Below the pieces are notes generated by a model. The model was not told the DNA's origin, did no database searches, and worked only from the letters and a program-made list of their open reading frames with translations. Below are positions 38,247 to 47,598 of a DNA stretch of 64,000 nt, in pieces. The number at the start of each line of letters is the position of its first letter. Within the stretch, counting starts at the first letter, position 1. The stretch is from Fibrobacter sp. (GTDB lineage Bacteria > Fibrobacterota > Chitinivibrionia > Chitinivibrionales > Chitinispirillaceae), in the NCBI GenBank assembly GCA_012519985.1, contig JAAYPC010000079.1, positions 1 through 64,000 on the forward strand, in the 5' to 3' direction. The translations under genes were made by a program, and so were the position numbers.

Positions 38247-40415
38247 GTGAGAGCTTTCTGGAATAAAAACGGAAAAACCGGTCTGATTGATCCCTCACCT
38301 GAGATTACAAATAAAAGCCCGTCTGCAGGCCAGATGGCTCCACCTGTCAGGTTGACTCTGGAGGAGCTTTGCTGCAGATTCAGTCCAGAAAGTCTGAGTT
38401 TTGACACGACAGCCAACCTACCTGTAAAGCACTTATCTGTAGGCCAGGAAAGAGCAGTCAAGGCCATATCGTTTGGACTAAAAATTAAGAGCAGGGGTTT
38501 CAATGTATTCGCTTCAGGACTGGCTGGTACAGGTAAAGATAGCGCAATACTTCAGGAATTAAACTCAATTGCCAGATCTGAACCAGTTCCAGAAGATATC
38601 TGCTATGTTTATAATCATAAAAACCCCCACTCACCGAAACTTCTCTATTTCCCTGCAGGTTTGGGTAGAAAATTTAAATGTGAAATAAAGGAATTGCTTA
38701 GAAAGACTGCAGAACTTTTTCAAAAATACTATCAGAGCGATTACTCGCAGCTACTGGTTTTGTTAGATGGCTTGTTCGGAGAGATGGCACAGAGGTTCAG
38801 TACTATCAAAGGACTATCCGATTATCTTATCGGTCTAAAGGAGGATTTATTCAAAAATATAGGAAAACACAAGCCTGATGATTCTTCAAATAAATTTAGC
38901 TTTTTGGTGGCTCCTGAGAAATATGAGGTAAACTTACTGGTCGATAACAGTGAAACAACTGGCGCACCTGTGGTAGTCGAGCGTAATCCGTCATACAGCA
39001 ATCTTTTTGGATATATCCAATACAGAGTAGAGAATTCTTTTGTAGTTGCTGATCACCTCTGTTTGCAGGCAGGTTCTGTTCACAGAGCCAGAGGAGGTTA
39101 TCTGATATTGGAAGTAGAAGAGATTCTGGGAGATTTACATGCATGGAATGCACTAAAAAAGCTGTTACGTCATGGACATACCAATATAGAATACAGTCCT
39201 GAAAGAACATCCATGTTCCCAGGAGTTTTTCTTAAGCCTGAACCAATATCTATTGATTTAAAGGTGATTCTAACCGGAGATCCTGTATTTTATCAGACTC
39301 TTTACAATAACGATGATGAGTTTGTAAGAATATTTAAAGTAAAGGCAGACTTTGCCGAGCAGTTGAGTAAAACCGAAGAAAACATAGATGGGCTGGTTTC
39401 TTTTATAGCCAGAATCTGTAATGAGGAAAATCTCAGACATTGTGATAGAACGGCTGTAGCCCGGATTATCGATTACAGCTCTCGTCTTGCAGAGCACAAG
39501 CATCGTCTGAGTGCTCAGTTCGAAAAGATCGCAGATCTTCTGAGAGAAGCCGATTTCCATGCCGGTCAAAATGAATGTTCCTTTATTACAGGAGAACATA
39601 TAGTATTGGCTTGCGAAGCCTTGAAGTATAGATGCAGCACGATGGAGGAAAAAATATATGGTCTCATCGAAGACAGTACTCTTTATCTGGATACAACAGG
39701 ATGGGAAACAGGACAGGTGAACGGTGTTTCTATCGTAAACAATGGAGATTATGTATTCGGAGTGCCATCGAGAATTACTGCCAGGACATTTATAGGTGCT
39801 GGCAACATTATCAATATTGAGCGGGAAGCTGAGATGAGTGGAAAAATCCACGCCAAGGGAGTTCTGATTCTAAGTGGATATCTGGGACAGACTTATGCCC
39901 AGGATAAACCTCTGGCGTTATCAGCCAGCATCTGTTTTGAACAACACTACGAAGAAATTGATGGTGATAGTGCTTCAAGTGCAGAACTGTATTGTCTCAT
40001 GTCCAGCCTCTCCGGTCTACCGCTTCGTCAGGACATTGCAGTTACCGGTTCTGTTGACCAGAGAGGTATGATTCAACCGGTGGGTGGAATCAATACAAAA
40101 ATTGAAGGCTTTTTCAAGGCATGTCAATTAAAGGGGCTAAGCGGTACCCAGGGAATGATTATTCCTAAAGATAATGTTAAAAATCTTATGCTTTCCGATG
40201 AAATCCTGGAAGCTGTCAAAAAGAACATGTTTCATATATATGCAGTTTCTACAATAGAGCAGGGATTGCAGATACTTACGGGTAAAGATCCGGGAAAAAT
40301 CTCCAGTGATGGCTCTTTTCAACCAGATACAATCCATTTTCTGGTCAATCAGAAATTGCGTGATTATGCTTCTGTTGTAGACAGTTACGAGAAGGAGAAA
40401 GACCAGTATCTTTAG
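38247..40415 (+). CDS. Lon-like ATP-dependent protease (AAA_32/Lon-C type)
   Basis: A 722-residue protein with GTG start 38247 (AAGGAG upstream). The ATPase has a Walker A-like GLAGTGKDS (91-99) and Walker B-like GGYLILEVEEIL. The C-terminal Lon protease domain keeps the Ser-Lys dyad: DGDSASS with S575 and GGINTKIEG with K618, 43 residues apart as in E. coli Lon (S679/K722). The N-terminal Lon substrate domain is missing, as is usual for this AAA_32 branch. It is likely a quality-control or regulatory protease. It is followed 50 nt later by a site-2-protease-like gene with destroyed metal motif. Confidence 0.88.
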   Translation: MRAFWNKNGKTGLIDPSPEITNKSPSAGQMAPPVRLTLEELCCRFSPESLSFDTTANLPVKHLSVGQERAVKAISFGLKIKSRGFNVFASGLAGTGKDSAILQELNSIARSEPVPEDICYVYNHKNPHSPKLLYFPAGLGRKFKCEIKELLRKTAELFQKYYQSDYSQLLVLLDGLFGEMAQRFSTIKGLSDYLIGLKEDLFKNIGKHKPDDSSNKFSFLVAPEKYEVNLLVDNSETTGAPVVVERNPSYSNLFGYIQYRVENSFVVADHLCLQAGSVHRARGGYLILEVEEILGDLHAWNALKKLLRHGHTNIEYSPERTSMFPGVFLKPEPISIDLKVILTGDPVFYQTLYNNDDEFVRIFKVKADFAEQLSKTEENIDGLVSFIARICNEENLRHCDRTAVARIIDYSSRLAEHKHRLSAQFEKIADLLREADFHAGQNECSFITGEHIVLACEALKYRCSTMEEKIYGLIEDSTLYLDTTGWETGQVNGVSIVNNGDYVFGVPSRITARTFIGAGNIINIEREAEMSGKIHAKGVLILSGYLGQTYAQDKPLALSASICFEQHYEEIDGDSASSAELYCLMSSLSGLPLRQDIAVTGSVDQRGMIQPVGGINTKIEGFFKACQLKGLSGTQGMIIPKDNVKNLMLSDEILEAVKKNMFHIYAVSTIEQGLQILTGKDPGKISSDGSFQPDTIHFLVNQKLRDYASVVDSYEKEKDQYL

Positions 40416-40465
40416 ATGCTCTGAACTGATTGGATTAAGAAACACAAATAATAAACTGCTGCAGT

Positions 40466-41593
40466 ATGTATATCAACCGAATGTCTTTATTCAGAAATGA
40501 GAGATTTGAATTCTTTATACATGTTCCGCTTATCTGGCAATCTGCAGTAATTTCATGGACTCTGGCTACTGGAATCTTTCCCTATTATTACAAATACCTT
40601 TCCCGGTTTGTTTACTGGTGGATGGGGGTGGCTGCAACTTTGGCACTAATAGCCAGTGTCTTAATGCGTGATACAATCCGCCTTTTGATTTTAAACCGAT
40701 TTGGGACTACTGTGACAAATCTTACTCTGTTTCTTTTTGGTGGTGTTACAGAGTCTTCGGCCAATGCAGATTCGCAAAAAGGAGAGCTTTTTGCGAATCT
40801 GTCTGGCCCAATTATTTATTTTGGTATGGCTTTTTTTGTACATTGTGTAATGATCATCTGCCAGACTCAGAAGCTGCCTCTTGAAATCATTGGAATCGTT
40901 GAGTTTGTCAGAATGATAAATGTAGCACTGGGAGTAATAAACATTTTTCCACTGCTGGTTCTGGATGGAGGTAAGATTGTACTGCTTTTTCTCAGTCGAT
41001 TTTTTGTAAGCTTTAAGAAAGCTGTTGCTTTTTTGGCAGAGATAACAAATGTGGTCGCTTTGTTGATTATGGCAGCGGGATTATTTGTAAGTATAAAGGG
41101 GTATTTTCAGGGAGGTTTATGGTGGATTTTGATTGGCATGTATCTGCAGGAGGGGACTGCGCTTTTTCAAAGAAAACACCAGATACGGGAAATATTGAAT
41201 AGTGAAACTGCAGAGAGAGTTATGAGAAGAGATCCTGTCTCTGTGCGATCTGGTCTTTCCATTATAGATTTCGTACAGAATTATCTTTATGATTTCCATT
41301 ATAAAATATTTCCAGTCTTAGGTTACGATCTTAAATTACAAGGTATATTGTTATCCAGAAAGGTGTTCGACCTGTCCTGTCAGCAGTGGAAAGAGCATAC
41401 AGTAAATGAGATCGCTGTATCACAATTATCAGAACTGACAGTAGATATAAACGAAAACATTTTATCGGTTCTTACCCACATGAAGAGAACTGGCCAAAGT
41501 AGATTAGTGGTAATTGATGGTGAGAAAAAACCAAAAGGAACAATAGTGCTCAAGGATATTTTAAAGTACCTTTCAGAAAAAATGAATCTTTAA
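40466..41593 (+). CDS. Catalytically degenerate site-2 protease (M50) homologue with CBS domains
   Basis: 375 residues: about six membrane helices, then a pair of CBS domains (about 245-370). The fold matches Rip3/SpoIVFB-type S2P proteins: SVLMRDTIRLLILNRFG aligns with SVLLHELGHxxxARRxG, followed by VTNLTLFLFGGV and INIFPLLVLDGG. The zinc motif HExxH is replaced by R68-D-T-I-R72, while the LDGG motif (166-169) is kept. With all three motif residues changed it should not cleave peptides, so it is probably a pseudoprotease. CBS pairs normally bind adenine nucleotides. The neighbouring Lon-like protease is intact. Confidence 0.82.
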   Translation: MYINRMSLFRNERFEFFIHVPLIWQSAVISWTLATGIFPYYYKYLSRFVYWWMGVAATLALIASVLMRDTIRLLILNRFGTTVTNLTLFLFGGVTESSANADSQKGELFANLSGPIIYFGMAFFVHCVMIICQTQKLPLEIIGIVEFVRMINVALGVINIFPLLVLDGGKIVLLFLSRFFVSFKKAVAFLAEITNVVALLIMAAGLFVSIKGYFQGGLWWILIGMYLQEGTALFQRKHQIREILNSETAERVMRRDPVSVRSGLSIIDFVQNYLYDFHYKIFPVLGYDLKLQGILLSRKVFDLSCQQWKEHTVNEIAVSQLSELTVDINENILSVLTHMKRTGQSRLVVIDGEKKPKGTIVLKDILKYLSEKMNL

Positions 41594-41680
41594 AGCCCGG
41601 ATTTCATATAGCGTTAACGGAACAGAATTAAGGGCTGTTTTCTACTAAAATTACTGTTTTCACTGATAAGTGTTGCTAAA

Positions 41681-43906
41681 ATGTCTATAAAACCATTTAA
41701 AGTATGGCCTGGAAAGGCATATCCTCTGGGAGCTACCTGGGATGGGGCAGGAGTAAATTTCGCATTGTTTTCTGAGAACGCCACTGGGGTAACTCTGTGT
41801 TTGTTTGATGATACCAATGATGAAAAGGAGATCGCATCAATTGATATTAAAGAGCAAACCGATCAGGTCTGGAGTGTATATCTGCCTCAGGCAAGACCAG
41901 GAATTCGATATGGCTATCGGGTAAAAGGACCTTATGAACCTTCACAGGGACACAGGTTTAATCCTGCAAAACTGCTTTTAGATCCTTATGCAAAGGCCAT
42001 TGATGGAACCATAAAATGGAATGATGCTCTTTTTGGTTATGTGATTGGTGGGAAAGAGACTGATCTGACAAAAGATGAACGGGACAGTGCTCCGTTTCTT
42101 CCAAAATCGGTAGTGGTAGATCCTGCTTTCAGTTGGGGTGATGACAGCAGGCCTCAGATTCCATGGCACAAAACGGTAATTTACGAACTGCATGTAAAGG
42201 GGTTCACTGCACTGCATCCCGATGTCCCCAAAGAGTTGAGAGCTACTTATGCCGGATTAACAAGTCCATCTGTGATTGAATATTTCCATTCGCTGGGAAT
42301 TACTGCTGTTGAGTTAATGCCGGTGCACCAGTTTATTGATGATCGCACATTGATAGAGAAAAATCTCAGAAATTATTGGGGGTATAATTCAATAGGGTTT
42401 TTTGCTCCGGATGCCAGGTATTCATGCTCCGGCTCTTTAGGACAACAGGTAAATGAGTTTAAAACAATGGTAAAGACACTGCACAGGGAGGGTATAGAGG
42501 TAATTTTGGATGTAGTGTACAATCACACTGCAGAAGGAAATCATCTGGGGCCAACACTTTGTTTCAGGGGAATCGACAATTCCAGCTATTATAATCTGAG
42601 TCCCGAAAAAAGATATTATATGGATTACACTGGTTGCGGCAATACTCTGAATGTGACCCATCAGTATGTGTTGCAATTAATAATGGACAGTCTGAGATAT
42701 TGGGTTACTGAAATGCATGTTGATGGATTCCGGTTCGATCTTGCCGCAACCCTGGCGCGGGAGCTTCATGATGTAAACAGGTTGGGAACTTTCTTTGCGG
42801 TAATTCATCAGGACCCTGTTTTGTCACAGGTAAAACTCATTGCTGAACCATGGGACCTGGGGCCGGGAGGTTATCTGGTAGGTAATTTCCCGATACTCTG
42901 GGCTGAATGGAATGGTAAATTCAGGGATACGGTGAGAAGGTTCTGGAAGAGTGATCCAGGGCAGGCTGGTGATCTTGCATACCGGCTTACAGGCAGCTCT
43001 GATCTTTACGAAAGCGGAGGAAGGCGGCCTTATGCCAGCATAAATTTTGTGACCGCTCATGATGGGTTTACTTTAAACGATCTGGTAAGTTATAACCAGA
43101 AGCATAATGAAGCCAATAAGGAGGACAACCGGGATGGAACTAATGATAATCTGTCATGGAATTGCGGAGTAGAGGGACCTACCACCGATGAAAACATTTT
43201 GAATGTACGGGAAAGACAGAAAAGAAATTTCCTGGCTACGCTTCTTCTTTCTCAGGGTGTACCAATGATCACTGCCGGTGATGAGTTTGGCAGAACTCAG
43301 GGAGGAAATAACAATGCCTACTGTCAGGATAATGAGATCTCCTGGGTAAACTGGGACATGACTGAAAAAAACAATGAGCTGCTTCAGTTTACCCGGTTTT
43401 TGCTCAGATTCTTTCATGAGCATCCTATTCTTCAGAGAAGGAGATTTTTTAACGGCCGAGACACCAGGCAAACAGGAATTAAAGACCTGACCTGGTTCCA
43501 TCCTGATGGGCATGAGATGACTGAGGCAGACTGGAATAACTCCCAGATTCGTTTTTTGGGATTAAGACTGGCAGGTGATGCTATAGAGGAGATGGATGAG
43601 CATGGAGAACCGATTACCGATGATACCATTCTTATTCTGCTCAATGGCCACTATGAACCCATTAATTTTGTTTTGCCGGAGTGTCCTGCTTTTGAGCGCT
43701 GGAGACTCATTATGGATACCAGAGAATCTAAAATTCCTCAAGTCCCTATACATTTCGACCCAAAATCCATTTTTAAAATGGAAAGCCGTTCTGTTGCTTT
43801 ATTTGTCCTCCCTCACACAGTTGGCAAAACTGAACTGCAGATTAAAGTCATGGAAAGCACGCTACAGAAGATTCGAAAATTTCTTTTCCCTTCCAAAAAA
43901 AAATGA
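41681..43906 (+). CDS. glgX: Glycogen debranching enzyme GlgX (GH13)
   Basis: A 741-residue cytoplasmic alpha-1,6-glucosidase/isoamylase of GH13 subfamily 11. An N-terminal CBM48 begins [24 protein letters not shown]. The barrel motifs are [23 protein letters not shown] (nucleophile Asp), [13 protein letters not shown] (acid Glu) and [11 protein letters not shown]. It removes limit-dextrin branches from glycogen after phosphorylase. Length and motifs are standard and the gene looks intact. It lies 87 nt after the pseudoprotease gene on the same strand. Confidence 0.96.
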   Translation: MSIKPFKVWPGKAYPLGATWDGAGVNFALFSENATGVTLCLFDDTNDEKEIASIDIKEQTDQVWSVYLPQARPGIRYGYRVKGPYEPSQGHRFNPAKLLLDPYAKAIDGTIKWNDALFGYVIGGKETDLTKDERDSAPFLPKSVVVDPAFSWGDDSRPQIPWHKTVIYELHVKGFTALHPDVPKELRATYAGLTSPSVIEYFHSLGITAVELMPVHQFIDDRTLIEKNLRNYWGYNSIGFFAPDARYSCSGSLGQQVNEFKTMVKTLHREGIEVILDVVYNHTAEGNHLGPTLCFRGIDNSSYYNLSPEKRYYMDYTGCGNTLNVTHQYVLQLIMDSLRYWVTEMHVDGFRFDLAATLARELHDVNRLGTFFAVIHQDPVLSQVKLIAEPWDLGPGGYLVGNFPILWAEWNGKFRDTVRRFWKSDPGQAGDLAYRLTGSSDLYESGGRRPYASINFVTAHDGFTLNDLVSYNQKHNEANKEDNRDGTNDNLSWNCGVEGPTTDENILNVRERQKRNFLATLLLSQGVPMITAGDEFGRTQGGNNNAYCQDNEISWVNWDMTEKNNELLQFTRFLLRFFHEHPILQRRRFFNGRDTRQTGIKDLTWFHPDGHEMTEADWNNSQIRFLGLRLAGDAIEEMDEHGEPITDDTILILLNGHYEPINFVLPECPAFERWRLIMDTRESKIPQVPIHFDPKSIFKMESRSVALFVLPHTVGKTELQIKVMESTLQKIRKFLFPSKKK

Positions 43907-43918
43907 AACGGGTTTCTG

Positions 43919-45652
43919 ATGAGAATCAGAAATGCGACTGTAGCCGAAATGTTTAATACTATGGCAGATCTGCTTGAAATAAAAGGGGAGAATCCTTTTA
44001 GAATCCGGGCTTATCGTACTGCAGCACACACTATTTATAGTCTTTCAAGTGATGTATCTGAGCTTCTGGAAAATGGAGAGGACCTCTCCAGACTTCCGGG
44101 AATAGGTAAAGACCTGGCTTCCAAAATCGAGCAGATAGTCATGACCGGACAATTGGAAGTTCTTGAAGAGCTTAAAAAGGAAGTGCCGTTTGAGCTTATT
44201 TCTCTCATGCGAATCGCGGGCCTGGGTGGAAAAAGAATAAAAGCGATCAATAGAAGACTGGGTGTACAAAGTGTAGAGCAGCTTGAAAGGGCTGCTCTGG
44301 AACACAAAATATGTAAACTTCCCGGGTTCGGAGAAAAAATTGAGAGAAGTATTCTGGATGGAATAAAGCAACTCAGGGAAGAAACCGGTACCAGAATGAA
44401 ACTTTATGATGCTGAGGAAATCGTAAACCGGATCCGGAAATTTCTTCAATCTGAAAATACAATCGACAAATTGATTGTAGCAGGTTCATTTCGCAGGAAA
44501 AGGGAAACCGTTCGTGATATAGACATCCTGATAACAACCGATGTGCCTCTCAGAGTAATCTCTCTGTTTCTTCAGTTCCCAGAAATAGACAAGGTTCTGG
44601 TAAGAGGGGAGACCAGATGCACCGTTCTCTTAAATTCAGGAATGCAGGTAGACATCCGGGTTGTGGCAAAAGAGAGTTATGGTGCCGCTCTTCATTACTT
44701 CACCGGTTCAAAGGCCCATAATATTGGGATTCGTAAGATGGGAGTCAGACTGGGGCTGAAGATAAATGAATATGGTATATGGAAAGAAGGATCACGGATT
44801 GCAGGTGAGAGGGAAGAAGATGTGTTTAGAGTGGTTGGACTTCCTTTTGTAGAGCCGGAGCTCAGAGAGGACAGAGGAGAGCTGGAAGCAGCTAAAAATG
44901 GCAAACTTCCTCATCTTGTCGAATTACATCAGATCCGCGGAGATCTTCACACCCACACTTCACGTACCGATGGTAAGGCTACAATTGAAGAGATGGTTGA
45001 TACTGCCAAAGCTTTAGGTTATGAATATATTGCTATTACTGATCATTCACAGCGTCTGGCTATGACTCACGGACTTAATGAAAATGATCTGGCCTTGCAG
45101 ATCGATATCATCGATAAAGCAAATGATAATTTAAAAGGATTCAGAATCCTTAAGGGAATAGAGGTAGATATTTTGGAGGATGGAACACTGGATCTTGCCG
45201 ATAGTATCCTCAAAAGATTGGATCTTACAGTTTGTTCTGTACATTCAAAACTGAATCTGAGCAGAAAACAGCAGACTGAGAGAGTATTAAGGGCTATGGA
45301 AAACCCTTATTTCACAATTCTGGCTCATCCTACTGGAAGGCTAATTAACAGAAGAGCTCCCGTTGAAATTGACATGGAAAGGGTTCTTAACAAAGCAAAA
45401 GAGCTTCACCGTGTTGTGGAAATAAACAGTTACCCGGACAGACTTGACATGAATGATGTGCATTGTCGTATGGCAAAAGAGCTGGGAGTGAAAGTATCAA
45501 TAAACACCGATGCTCATAGCACAAATGACCTGAATTTTATTCGTTTTGGTGTGGCACAGGCAAGAAGGGGATGGCTCGAGCCATCCGATGTCATTAACAC
45601 CAGGGGTTTAAATGATCTTCTCAATCTTCTCTGTTCTATTCGCGAAAACTGA
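43919..45652 (+). CDS. polX: DNA polymerase X with PHP domain
   Basis: 577 residues. N-terminal helix-hairpin-helix units (SRLPGIGKDLASKIEQI), a Pol beta-like palm with RKRETVRDIDILIT (catalytic Asp pair) and a further acidic residue in GMQVDIRVV, and a C-terminal PHP phosphoesterase (GDLHTHTSRTDGKATIEEM...IAITDHSQ). Bacterial PolX enzymes fill short gaps in base-excision repair and proofread through PHP. It begins 12 nt after GlgX, so it is probably in the same transcript, though a functional link to glycogen is not expected. Confidence 0.95.
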   Translation: MRIRNATVAEMFNTMADLLEIKGENPFRIRAYRTAAHTIYSLSSDVSELLENGEDLSRLPGIGKDLASKIEQIVMTGQLEVLEELKKEVPFELISLMRIAGLGGKRIKAINRRLGVQSVEQLERAALEHKICKLPGFGEKIERSILDGIKQLREETGTRMKLYDAEEIVNRIRKFLQSENTIDKLIVAGSFRRKRETVRDIDILITTDVPLRVISLFLQFPEIDKVLVRGETRCTVLLNSGMQVDIRVVAKESYGAALHYFTGSKAHNIGIRKMGVRLGLKINEYGIWKEGSRIAGEREEDVFRVVGLPFVEPELREDRGELEAAKNGKLPHLVELHQIRGDLHTHTSRTDGKATIEEMVDTAKALGYEYIAITDHSQRLAMTHGLNENDLALQIDIIDKANDNLKGFRILKGIEVDILEDGTLDLADSILKRLDLTVCSVHSKLNLSRKQQTERVLRAMENPYFTILAHPTGRLINRRAPVEIDMERVLNKAKELHRVVEINSYPDRLDMNDVHCRMAKELGVKVSINTDAHSTNDLNFIRFGVAQARRGWLEPSDVINTRGLNDLLNLLCSIREN

Positions 45653-45715
45653 TTTTTAAAATAATCAGGTTAATGATTTTTTTGAGGAGCCTTTCGATGA
45701 GTACAAGACCCAGAA

Positions 45716-46079
45716 GCAACATGCTACCTCGGGCTTTGCACGATGTGCAGACTCTGAAGCAACATGTTACCTCGGGCTTTGCACGGTGTGCAGACTCTGA
45801 TGCAACATGTTACATCAACCTTTGTACGGTGTGCAGACTCTGAATCAACATGTTACCTCGGGCTTTGTACGGTGTGCAGACTCTGAATCAACATGTTACC
45901 TCGGGCTTTGCACGGTGTGCAGACCCTGATGCAACATGTTACCTCGGGCATTGCACGATGTGCAGACTCTGATGCAACATGTTACCTCGGGCATTGCACG
46001 ATGTGCAGACTCTGATGCAACATGTTACATCAACCTTTGTATGGTGTGCAGACTCTGAAGCAGCATGTTACATCAACCT
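45716..46079. repeat. 43-bp tandem repeat array (8 full units plus a partial)
   Basis: Eight units of exactly 43 bp start at 45716, 45759, 45802, 45845, 45888, 45931, 45974 and 46017. A ninth at 46060 breaks off after about 20 bp. Each unit carries two dyads: AACATGTT (palindrome) and TGCACGGTGTGCA or TGCACGATGTGCA (5-bp arms, 3-bp centre). Between them lie one of two alternatives, CTCGGGCTTTG (units 1, 2, 4-7) or ATCAACCTTTG (units 3, 8, 9). 43 is not a multiple of 3, so the array is not a coding repeat. It separates the convergent 3' ends of polX and the DUF3618 operon. Confidence 0.95.
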
Positions 46080-46170
46080 GGAAGCTGGATTACATGTATA
46101 AAGTTACGTGTTTTCAGGTTAAAACGCTTCCTGTTTTTTGAGAAGTAGACTGCTAAACATTTTAAAATTA

Positions 46171-46200
46171 CCATAGAGGTTGCAGTTAGCACCTCTATGG
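46171..46200 (-). terminator. Strong hairpin after the DUF3618 operon
   Basis: A perfect 10-bp stem CCATAGAGGT / ACCTCTATGG with a 10-nt loop, 41 nt past the last stop of the minus-strand operon. Only a weak T-rich tail follows on that strand (TAATTTTAAAAT). Confidence 0.6.
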
Positions 46201-46240
46201 TGAGTTGTGCGCGCGCTCAGGTTTAGGTTCGCACTTGGTT

Positions 46241-47185
46241 TCAAGACTTTGCTTTATTATCCCCAGAACTGATTGGCTTTGATACCGGTTTTCTTTCGAT
46301 AGAATCGGGCTTAATTAAAGTTTCTTCTTCTTTTTGTAACTGCTGAGATGAAACATTTTCCTCTGGCAATTTTCTGGCCATATTAGAAATCTCGGAAACG
46401 CTTTTTTCCGCCTTCTGTTTTAATTCAGGAGTTTTCTCTTCTGCAATTCGGGTTTCCGTTTTTGTTTCCGGAATCAATAAACCTGCGACTATTCCGGCAC
46501 AAGCTGCAGCGAATCCCAGAATAAGCGGATTTTTACGAACCGAAGACTCTACTCTTTGATAGGAATGAACAGTTTTGGATTGAAGTTCTGAAGCTCTGTC
46601 TCTGAATTCATCACCTCTTTGGCGAGCCTGGCCAAAAAAGGCTTCAGCCTTTTCTTTTGCTTCTGTTGCCAGAGCACCAGTCTTTTCCTTTACAGATTCG
46701 GATGTTTCACCGGCCTTTTCTTTTAAAGTTTCCACTTTTGCACCGGTTCTCTCTTTTATTGCCTCTGTCTTCTGTTCTGTTTCATTTCTTAATTGTTGAA
46801 ACCGTTCGCCTGCTTTACCGTTATGGGATGGTTGATTCATTTCCCAGAGCATCCAACTGGCACCCGCAGCAACCATCATCACCGGTAAAGGATTTCTCTG
46901 AAATGAATCGGATATGCTGTTGGCTACTTTAGAGAGGCTGGTTTTTACTTTTTCCCTGTTTTCACTGTTTTGAAAATAATTATAAGCCTTTTTGTAAAGA
47001 GCACCAGGGTTGGCTTTTTCGTTGAGTGCATCCAGAATAAGATCCATGGAATGGCGGGTCTCTTCTATATCATGTTCAATTTCCTGAGAGCTTTTGGGTC
47101 TTCCGCTTTCATCCACAGGTGACCAATCATGGACAGTAGCAACGCGACCGTTATGTGCGACATTCACAGTTTCCTTCTTATCCAT
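46241..47185 (-). CDS. DUF3618-domain protein with LEA-like repeats
   Basis: About 314 residues from ATG 47185 (AAGGAGG upstream), not the track's 47320. Residues about 35-70 (EIEHDIEETRHSMDLILDALNEKANP) are the DUF3618 signature. Then comes a membrane or amphipathic segment (NPLPVMMVAAGASWMLWE). Next are several 11-15-residue units of the type KEKTG/KEKAGET, like LEA or apolipoprotein amphipathic helices, and a second hydrophobic glycine-rich stretch (ILGFAAACAGIVAGLLIPE). The tail is charged. It is the third gene of an envelope-type operon, overlapping the YqjE-like gene by 22 nt. Confidence 0.82.
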   Translation of the reverse strand: MDKKETVNVAHNGRVATVHDWSPVDESGRPKSSQEIEHDIEETRHSMDLILDALNEKANPGALYKKAYNYFQNSENREKVKTSLSKVANSISDSFQRNPLPVMMVAAGASWMLWEMNQPSHNGKAGERFQQLRNETEQKTEAIKERTGAKVETLKEKAGETSESVKEKTGALATEAKEKAEAFFGQARQRGDEFRDRASELQSKTVHSYQRVESSVRKNPLILGFAAACAGIVAGLLIPETKTETRIAEEKTPELKQKAEKSVSEISNMARKLPEENVSSQQLQKEEETLIKPDSIERKPVSKPISSGDNKAKS

Positions 47186-47598
47186 TTTTGATCCTCCTTG
47201 ATTGAATGAGCCGTTTTCTCTGGCAAAATTGATATTCGCTTTATCTTTTTCATCGATCCGGAAATCATCGACCAGCCGATCAGACTTACAATTATTCCTG
47301 TTATGAGAGGCATCAACCACAGAGATATTGCAGGTGACAATCCCAGTGTGGTAAGCACTACATAGCCAAGAAACGTAATACCTGCCAACAGAAAAAGAAA
47401 TCCAGCATAAAGAACAGCTCCTCCGGCAGAGATTGACGCGGCATTGCTGCCCAGGCTGGAGACTTTTTCGGAAGTCTCGGTCTTAGCCAGTTCTATTTGC
47501 TGGCGAACCATATTTATGGTCTCATCGCGAAGTTCTTTAACCAGATCGGTAATTGATTCCTGTTCAAAATAAACCGTTCTTTCATCTACCAGATTCAT
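47164..47598 (-). CDS. YqjE/DUF1469 (holin-X superfamily) membrane protein
   Basis: 144 residues. An N-terminal amphipathic region (LVKELRDETINMVRQQIELAKTE) is followed by two membrane helices joined by a short loop (GAVLYAGFLFLLAGITFLGYVV and SLWLMPLITGIIVSLIGWSM). This is the layout of 'phage holin family' YqjE/DUF1469 proteins, which are bacterial membrane proteins rather than phage genes. Overlaps on both sides imply an operon with the YqjD-like and DUF3618 genes. Role unproven; often discussed as stress-related. Confidence 0.82.
   Translation of the reverse strand: MNLVDERTVYFEQESITDLVKELRDETINMVRQQIELAKTETSEKVSSLGSNAASISAGGAVLYAGFLFLLAGITFLGYVVLTTLGLSPAISLWLMPLITGIIVSLIGWSMISGSMKKIKRISILPEKTAHSIKEDQKWIRRKL

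Noticed and set aside
39270-39851. 193-residue minus-strand ORF
   Set aside because: Antisense to the Lon-like protease, whose motifs are intact in the plus frame.
45716-46079. CRISPR array
   Set aside because: The entire 43-bp unit is conserved without variable spacers, and there are no cas genes nearby.
47164-47598. Prophage signal from a 'holin' protein
   Set aside because: YqjE/DUF1469 proteins are ordinary bacterial membrane proteins; there is no other phage gene in the window.
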